This document shows positions 57,901-64,000 of a stretch of DNA of 64,000 bases, in pieces. The stretch's first letter is position 1. Every line of letters starts with the position of its first letter. The position numbers and the translations under genes were made by a program. Under the pieces are notes generated by a model. That model was not told the origin of the DNA and did not search any database. It worked only from the letters and a program-made list of their open reading frames with translations. This DNA is from Ganoderma boninense (lineage: Eukaryota; Basidiomycota; Agaricomycetes; Polyporales; Polyporaceae), in contig CM035315.1 of NCBI GenBank assembly GCA_002900995.3, forward strand, positions 1 to 64,000, given 5' to 3'.

Positions 57901-60900
57901 CCCCAGCGACGAACTCCCCAGCCTTGATCGGCCCAACGACCTAACGCGACAAACACACACACACGTCTGTCAGCAAGTGTTATCAGTACACAGTAAGGTA
58001 GCAGCACTCACCCGCCCGTTCACGATGACAGCGTGCTCGCCGGGCTTCAGCTCCAGCTGCCGCACGACAAGGCGGCACGCGTCCACGTACTTCTCGTACT
58101 CCGCAGCGGTGAGCACCTTCCCCTCTGCCAACTCATCGATGGAGAACGGCGCCTGCTTCCCTTCGCCAATCGACACCTCTGGATCCTTGAGCCCGAGAAC
58201 CTCCAGGAGGCGTTCGGGGGTAACCTTGGACAGGACGTCCGACGTGACGAGCTGGGCGATGGACCGAGACGGGCTCTCGAGTGCCTCGTACTTGCCGCGC
58301 GCGGACGGCGAAGTGGGATTGTGGATGAAGGACATGCGGCTGAGGGAGTCTGGCGTCTGCAACGAAGAGAGGTAAAACCTGAGCACGGTGAATCGATCTC
58401 GGGCTCAAGAGATGCGAACTTACGATGGACGCCAACGCCTCCCTGAGGAACTTCGCGCCCTCCTCACCGTCCAAGTCAGCCACGACGTACGTCGTGAGCG
58501 GGACCTGCTGAGACTCCGCTATCGCGACCTTATTGACACTCGTCCCCGCATCCACGAGCCAACGTAGCACTCACCAGGGTAGACGAACGCGCCAGGCGAG
58601 CTCCCGAGGCCATTCGCCTCGATCAGGTCCGGGAGGCCGAAGATGCGCAACTCGCCCGCCTTCGCGCCGGACGGGTGGACGTACGCGTTCCGGCGCCTGG
58701 CGGTCGTCGGGAGGTCGTAGAAGTACGTCGCCATCCCGTCCGCGTGCTCCTCGTCCGTCAGCTCGCCCTTGTACACCCTCAGCTGCACGTGCTGCAGGTG
58801 CTCCGCGCTCTCCGTCTGCAGGTGCCGCAGGAAGTCCTGTACGCAGGCGTCCAACCAACAAGTGTTTGTCAGACCCAACTCGGGAGTCAGCACTCAGGAG
58901 AGAACGTAGACGAGAGCGGGGCGTACGTCGTCGAGCTCGAAGTGCTTGCCGTTGAAGAACACGTGGCCCTGCGGGGCGGAGGCGAGCGACGTGCCCAGCC
59001 GCACCGCGTACGCGCGCTGCTTCTCCAGGTCGCCCTCGGTGCCTTGCAGGATCTTCTCGAGGTCCGTTTCGGTGCCCTCCGGGAGACTCTCCCCCTTGCG
59101 CTCAAGAAGCGACTTGAACGCCGCACGAACGAGTGGCCAGTCCACCGACGGCTTGAGGCTCTCCATGGGCACATCGCGCTGGGAGATCTGGGCGACCGTC
59201 GCGGGCGATACGCGTCAGCCGGCCCGGGAAACAACACAGCACAGCACGCAGCGCAGACTTACGTTCATGAAGAACGCCAAGGTCTCGTCCCCGCCAAAGT
59301 GCTCCATCAGGTAGTAGAAGAGGCGCGCCATGCGCGCGCCTGCCCAAGTGAGCCCATCCCCGTCGTCTGTCAGCCCGCTGCTCTGCGCGAATACAGCGCA
59401 CGCACGACGCACCGTCCTCAGTCTCGACGAGGGGCGCGACGCCCCAGCGGAAGGGCAGCCCGCGGTTGATGAGCATCTGGACGGTCATCGCGACGAAGTC
59501 GACGGTGCTCATCTGGGCGAGGTCGACGGCGAGGACGACGTTGAAGAGGTTGAGCCGCAGCGTGGGGAACTGCCCGGGGTACATCTGCCGGAGGACCTGC
59601 AGCGCGAACGCGGTAATGAGCGCACACGCACAAACGCACTCGGGCTCGGGAAGGAGCTGCTTACTATCTTCAGGTTCCGGCCCCAGCGGTCATACCTCCA
59701 CGGGGAGCCAACATCAGTGCAGACCCTGCCAACGAAACCGAACGCACTCACCGCTCGTCCTTCTCAAAATCGTTAAAATACGCCACAACACCCCCACCCT
59801 CCGTCCGATCGCTCGCATCAAACAGGCCCATCCACCACCCCGCCCTCGCTCTGCGCCCTCGCAACCGCCCCATGCGTCAACACCTCCACGCTCTGCCCCG
59901 CCGTCAGCCCGAGCCGCATGAGCGCCGCGACGACGGCGCGCTCCCGCCGAACAAGCTTGAGGAGCGCGAAGGGCGTCATGTCCCTGTCCTCGAGCGCCAC
60001 GCCGTTGAGCCACGCCATGTTCACGCCGCCGCGCGCGCGCGGCTCGTTCGCGGCGAGCTCGGCGCGCAGGGCGGGCTGCACGGCGACGCGCCGCGCGAGC
60101 GCGCCGGCGTACCGCGGGAAGTCCTGCGCGAGGCGCTTGAGCGTGCCCAGCTTGTCGGCCGCGTCGGAGATGAGCTGCGCCGCCTGGAAGTCGATCTCTG
60201 CTCGCGTGTCCGCACATGAGTAGGCGCATGGGGAAGGAGGAAGGAGGAAAGAGGAAAGAGGAGAGAGGGAATGTCGTGAGGGGACGACGCACCGAGCAGC
60301 TCCTCCTCGGTGAGCGGGAGCGTGACGTCCACGGCGTCGTCGACGGGGTATTGCTGGAGGAGGGCGACGATCGGGTCCTCGTCCTCGTCCTGGATCGCGG
60401 CGCCGTCCCCGTCGTCTTCGTGGCTGGCCCCCGGTTGCAGCCGGTCGTCGACCGCGAGGTAGTCCATCTTCTTCAGGTCCAGCGCGACGCCGTAGCCGGA
60501 GAGGTACGTGCGCTCGCCCCCGGGCAGGGGCGGAGGGGGGACCGGGCGGAAGACGTACGTGAGACGCGGGGTCGGGGTCGGGGCGCGCGCCGCGGCGTAC
60601 AGGTACGCGTGCAGCTCGCGGAAGTTCGGGGAGTCGAGCGTGCCGTAGAGGACGGCCGTCTTTGGTGGGGGGTCGAGGAGGCGCGCGGGGTCGGGGAGGA
60701 CGTGGTCAAAGGGAAGCAATTTGGGAGGTGGGGGAGCGGAGGGGTTCGTGCTGTTGGGGTTGCGTTGCGGTTTCCCGGTGAGACCACGAAGGGTGTAGTA
60801 AGTATATGGAGGTGGAGGTGGACGTACGCGGTGTTTTCGCCCTCCGCTGGGTCCAGTGTCTCCATCTCGACGAGGCGCGCCAACGTCTTCGCATCGCACA

Positions 60901-61411
60901 CTATGGTCCCGTACCAATCTACCCATGACTCGCACTCCCCTCCGCTCTTCCCGAAAGCCGTTTTCCGGGCAGCGTGGTGGTCGTTGTAGTACTGGTAGAA
61001 GGCCTCGAGCTTGGGGCTAGCGGAGTGCAGTGCTACGTGCATCTCCGCGGCGACATACGCACCTGGGGCGGCGAGGTGGTCCATGGCCAGCGCAACGTCG
61101 AAGACATGCTTGTGGGCGTGCTCGGGTGTGGACTTGTCCTTGGAAAGCGGGAAGACGGAGGGGTCGGTTATGGCATCGAGGAGGTGGAAGAAAGACGATG
61201 GCTCCTGTATTGCCACAGATTCTCTACGGCCGGTCAGCGAAGTCTATCGCAACGCAACGCAAGAGGAGAGAGAGAGAGAATGCACTCACAGGCTCTCAAG
61301 GAGAAGGGGAGTGGCCTGCCATGAGGTCCGAAGCTCGACGTTTACGGGAGGTTTCGCAGCCGATGTGCAAAGAATAGGCCATGCCAGGAGAGGAATCAGG
61401 GCCCCAAGCAT
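54994..61411 (-). CDS. UGGT: UDP-glucose:glycoprotein glucosyltransferase, 28 exons
   Basis: ER-lumen folding sensor that re-glucosylates misfolded N-glycoproteins for another calnexin cycle. Exons on the minus strand: 61411-61290, 61223-60828, 60750-60293, 60197-59752, 59695-59665, 59596-59413, 59339-59263, 59187-58927, 58836-58575, 58518-58424, 58356-58012, 57940-57804, 57749-57609, 57553-57454, 57398-57336, 57277-57216, 57165-56575, 56518-56407, 56344-56249, 56190-55847, 55790-55754, 55692-55681, 55624-55558, 55504-55470, 55416-55390, 55330-55318, 55263-55205, 55146-54994. This gives about 1574 aa, the usual family size. A signal peptide ([18 protein letters not shown]) precedes [10 protein letters not shown]. 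The catalytic GT24 domain lies in exons 18-27, with [14 protein letters not shown] and NLDQDLPN. The C-terminus is HVEL, a KDEL-like ending. All joins keep frame except one extra base in exon 4 near 59825, where VVDG is followed by GLFDASDR only after dropping one nucleotide. Confidence 0.92.
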
Positions 61412-63127
61412 GGAGCAACTCTAGCAGGCAGAAGACCAGAACGTCGACAAGAAGAGAGCAGGTAGAACGAAGGCACAATTGCTGACAGACTAAAGAGTAA
61501 TAAGGAGGAGGTGCGTGAAGCGGGGTTGCCGTCGAGCACGCGTCCGCGATCGTCGTCGTGGACTGCGGGCGCTTCAGCTCAAATGCCACGTCCGGCGTCG
61601 CGATCACGTGTGAACCCAGGATGCACCTTCCCGGCGAGTCCGGCGAGTGCGACGAAATGCTTTCTGGTTTCCTCTCCTTCGAATTCAATGCAGTGACGTC
61701 TCCGTGACGGACACAGAATACTTAGAGTGTAGGGCCTCCCATACTGCTCGCACGGCCGCTTCCCCTCACCCATTTCCACGGAGGTAATCCGAGTCACCCA
61801 AGTCTCGATCCCGGGTTGGGTCTGCAACATGAATACAACCAGATAAATGGACCAGGGAGCCGTCTCACTACTTCGGCATTCAAATCTCTCATGTTGTTCG
61901 GAACCCGTCAGAGCATCATCTGAACCTTGACACGATGCTTTGCGGCATGGTCCCACCGCGATTACTTTAGCTCTGGCAGACATTCAGGAAATTCATCTAT
62001 GGCAGTAAGATGCATGACGGACCAGAAATTGGCGACGTAAGTCCCTATAGCCACATACCATACACCCTTGAGTCGAAGTGTCCTGGGTCGCCTTCACGAA
62101 TTTTCAAGACCGACGGCAGCTCTCTTAGGCTTGGTGATGCAAATCATGGTTGTTGACCATCGACGTGCGGTCAGTGGGTGCTTGCATCCGAAGAGTCGTC
62201 CGCGATAGTGGCTAGAGCGAATACTTGCAGCTGAAGGATTAATATTGTGTTCGAATTCAGCGTTCCATCATAGAAACATCCTGTCATTAGAAAACTACAA
62301 GGGCAGATTGTGCACGGGGCCCCGATATGTCAGCATCATGATATCGCTCACCGTTCGTTTCGACGAAAGATGGCGGGGAAAGTCGGCGATGATTGGGTTT
62401 CCGTGCATTTAGACCCCCTCTCGGGGGTTGAAGCTTTGAAGCTCATATAGCCATCCAAAGTAACGCCGTAGAGCATTCTGCGACTTGCAAGTACTTCAAC
62501 GTCGACACGCACGAAGTGGAGGTAATTCACATACGAGTCTAATGTCAATAGATGCCAAAATGTCTGATCAGACCCACTGATGCATCAACTGGCAGAGATG
62601 TCGACTTGCGGCCGCCACCTGTATTGCCATATGTCAAAATTTGGGTGTCGGTCGGTATCATATGGAAAACTTCTCGGGCACGTTGGCTGCCGTTGTTCGG
62701 CGGTGGAGGTTGAGGTGGACACGGTGGTGGGACACCATGGAGCACAGTTCCTCTCGCCCCAATTCAAATTCAAGGTTCCATGGTTAACTCCAGGATTGGA
62801 AGCTGTGCAAAATAATGTCATAAATGTTTCCCAATGACTCCTTGAGTAGCCTCTGAATGCCTGACGTTGAATGCGTGAAGTTTCAGTTACATTCTCTGTA
62901 TGGACTTTGTTACATTCGCGGAACGGTGGATCAGATGGACGAAACGGAGAAATTTCGCGGGCGTGATCATTTGGGCGGTGCCTGGGATCATAAGGGGTTA
63001 TCCGGCACTTTTTGCAGACTTACCAACAGACAAGTCCCCACGAAAGTCCCCACCATCATCCTCGACGAGCTCGCTGTCCCCGCCGGCGTCGACGGTCTCT
63101 GTGCCCCTGGGCTTCACTCCTTTGGCC
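61412..63127. other. Divergent intergenic region
   Basis: About 1.7 kb between the starts of the glucosyltransferase gene and the next plus-strand gene. Short frames only; no repeat or RNA gene was recognised. Confidence 0.5.
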
Positions 63128-64000
63128 ATGTCTACTCATGCGCCCTCTCCCTCTCCCTTCTCCCGCCTCTCTCGTCTCGCATTTCCCTTCAGGGCGACCT
63201 CCCCATCATCCACCTCCGAGCCCCAAGGCGAAGATTGGTACATCCCGTACAATGGGCCCTACGAACCCCCCAAGGGCACCGAGCGCGACACAGATAGCTG
63301 GGGCCACCTCGTCAGCGGCTGGCTTATGGAGAACAACGACGGGAAGCCGGGGCACGGGTACGGACAGTTGCAGCCACGGATCAGGGCATTGTCGAATGCG
63401 TCGCGAGCCACGGCGGACGACCACAAGCGCAAGAGCTCGCGCGTCCACACCTCCTTCGTCAAGCTCGACCAGGCGGGGGGCATCGGCGACGTGCCCGTCC
63501 CCGCGCGCCCCCGCCGCTCGCAGGAAGCCGCCCCCGCCCAGCATCGTGCGAGCTTCGCCAGCATCCTCTCGCTCCACAAGCAGAAGGCCGCTCCGCACCG
63601 CCAGCTCCATCACTCGAGCTCGGTGGGCACGCTCCGCGACCGGGGGCGGGAGAGCGGCGACGGACGGCATTCTCAGTCGCAGACGCAGTCGCAATCGCAT
63701 CCGCGCTCGAACTCGCACTCGAATTCGATGCCGCACGCACAGGGCGTCATGGGCCGACCGCCGCAGGAGGGACCATCATCAGTTCTCTATTCCCAGCCTC
63801 AGGCCGCTTCTGCCAGTGCCTCAGTCTCCGCCTCCGCCTCCGCTCCAGGCTTCTCGGTTCGTCCCCATCCCTATGCCTACGCGACGCCCCCAGCGCCTCC
63901 GCTCTCCACCGCTGTCCAGCCCCCGCCCCGCGCCAAGACCCCCAAGTTCACCGTCCAGCTCCTCGAGCCTCTCTCGCGCAAGCCCAGTGCCCCAGCCTAC
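63128..64000 (+). CDS. Ser/Pro/Gln-rich hypothetical protein, 3' cut by window
   Basis: An uninterrupted frame of 291 codons runs from ATG at 63128 to the window end with no stop. The N-terminus (MSTHAPSPSPFSRLSRLAF) leads to an aromatic segment DWYIPYNGPYEPPKG and DSWGHLVSGWLMENNDG, the only region that looks ordered. After that come basic and Ser-rich stretches (SSRVHTSFVKLDQ, ASFASILSLHKQK), Gln/Ser repeats, an Ala/Ser-repeat segment and a Pro-rich end. An opposite-strand open frame (63736-63206) is a shadow. No domain is recognised. The mix of short linear motifs and low complexity suggests a disordered signalling or scaffold protein, which is inference only. Confidence 0.65.
   Translation, partial: MSTHAPSPSPFSRLSRLAFPFRATSPSSTSEPQGEDWYIPYNGPYEPPKGTERDTDSWGHLVSGWLMENNDGKPGHGYGQLQPRIRALSNASRATADDHKRKSSRVHTSFVKLDQAGGIGDVPVPARPRRSQEAAPAQHRASFASILSLHKQKAAPHRQLHHSSSVGTLRDRGRESGDGRHSQSQTQSQSHPRSNSHSNSMPHAQGVMGRPPQEGPSSVLYSQPQAASASASVSASASAPGFSVRPHPYAYATPPAPPLSTAVQPPPRAKTPKFTVQLLEPLSRKPSAPAY

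Noticed and set aside
61296..61983. Minus-strand open frames of about 130 codons upstream of the glucosyltransferase
   Set aside because: One overlaps the true exon 1 in another frame; neither has a splice partner or recognisable content.

Overview
The window looks like nuclear DNA of an Agaricomycete, most likely a polypore-type wood-decay fungus. This rests on very short introns (mostly 45-115 nt, GTRNGY donors, CTRAY-like branch sites), high G+C, CT-rich tracts, a local expansion of F-box-like genes, a Ty3/Gypsy retroelement, a polo-like kinase and a many-exon UDP-glucose:glycoprotein glucosyltransferase. All exon structures were read by eye from frame continuity and splice signals. No alignment, RNA or database search was available.

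Region by region. 1-8130 is repeat-rich. It holds three, then two, then two strong hairpins of one design, a small three-exon gene (419-1230, -), and a damaged Ty3/Gypsy element on the minus strand (2085 to about 7190). That element is cut off inside its integrase exactly where a short sequence tail begins, and a second copy of the tail lies at 8086-8127. From 8131 to 29427 only one gene could be supported (11048-12198, -, 345 aa, two exons); the rest is G+C- and CpG-rich DNA without a convincing gene. 29428-39264 is a cluster of four paralogous F-box-like genes (+, -, +, +) sharing one three-exon layout. The fourth is split by a 521-bp non-autonomous DNA transposon whose precise removal leaves the frame continuous. 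40155-43425 (-) is a polo-like kinase with five exons, followed by a tRNA-His(GTG) gene with a 10-nt intron.

From 43993 to 51923, rearranged F-box/LRR-type fragments alternate with tandem repeats: an 87-bp satellite at 45123-45365 and a 66-bp repeat near 50.45 kb. Between them lies a multi-exon gene whose last exon is a 36-bp proline-rich coding minisatellite. 52763-54530 (+) is another F-box-like gene. 54994-61411 (-) is the glucosyltransferase gene of ER glycoprotein quality control, resolved here into 28 exons, with one single-base frameshift in exon 4 and a C-terminal HVEL. A partial gene begins at 63128 (+) and runs off the window.

Functionally this is an island of two core genes (mitotic kinase, ER folding sensor) and a tRNA, set in fast-evolving accessory DNA. 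That DNA is a birth-and-death F-box family, presumably substrate receptors of SCF ubiquitin ligases, with transposon and tandem-repeat damage at several member ends.
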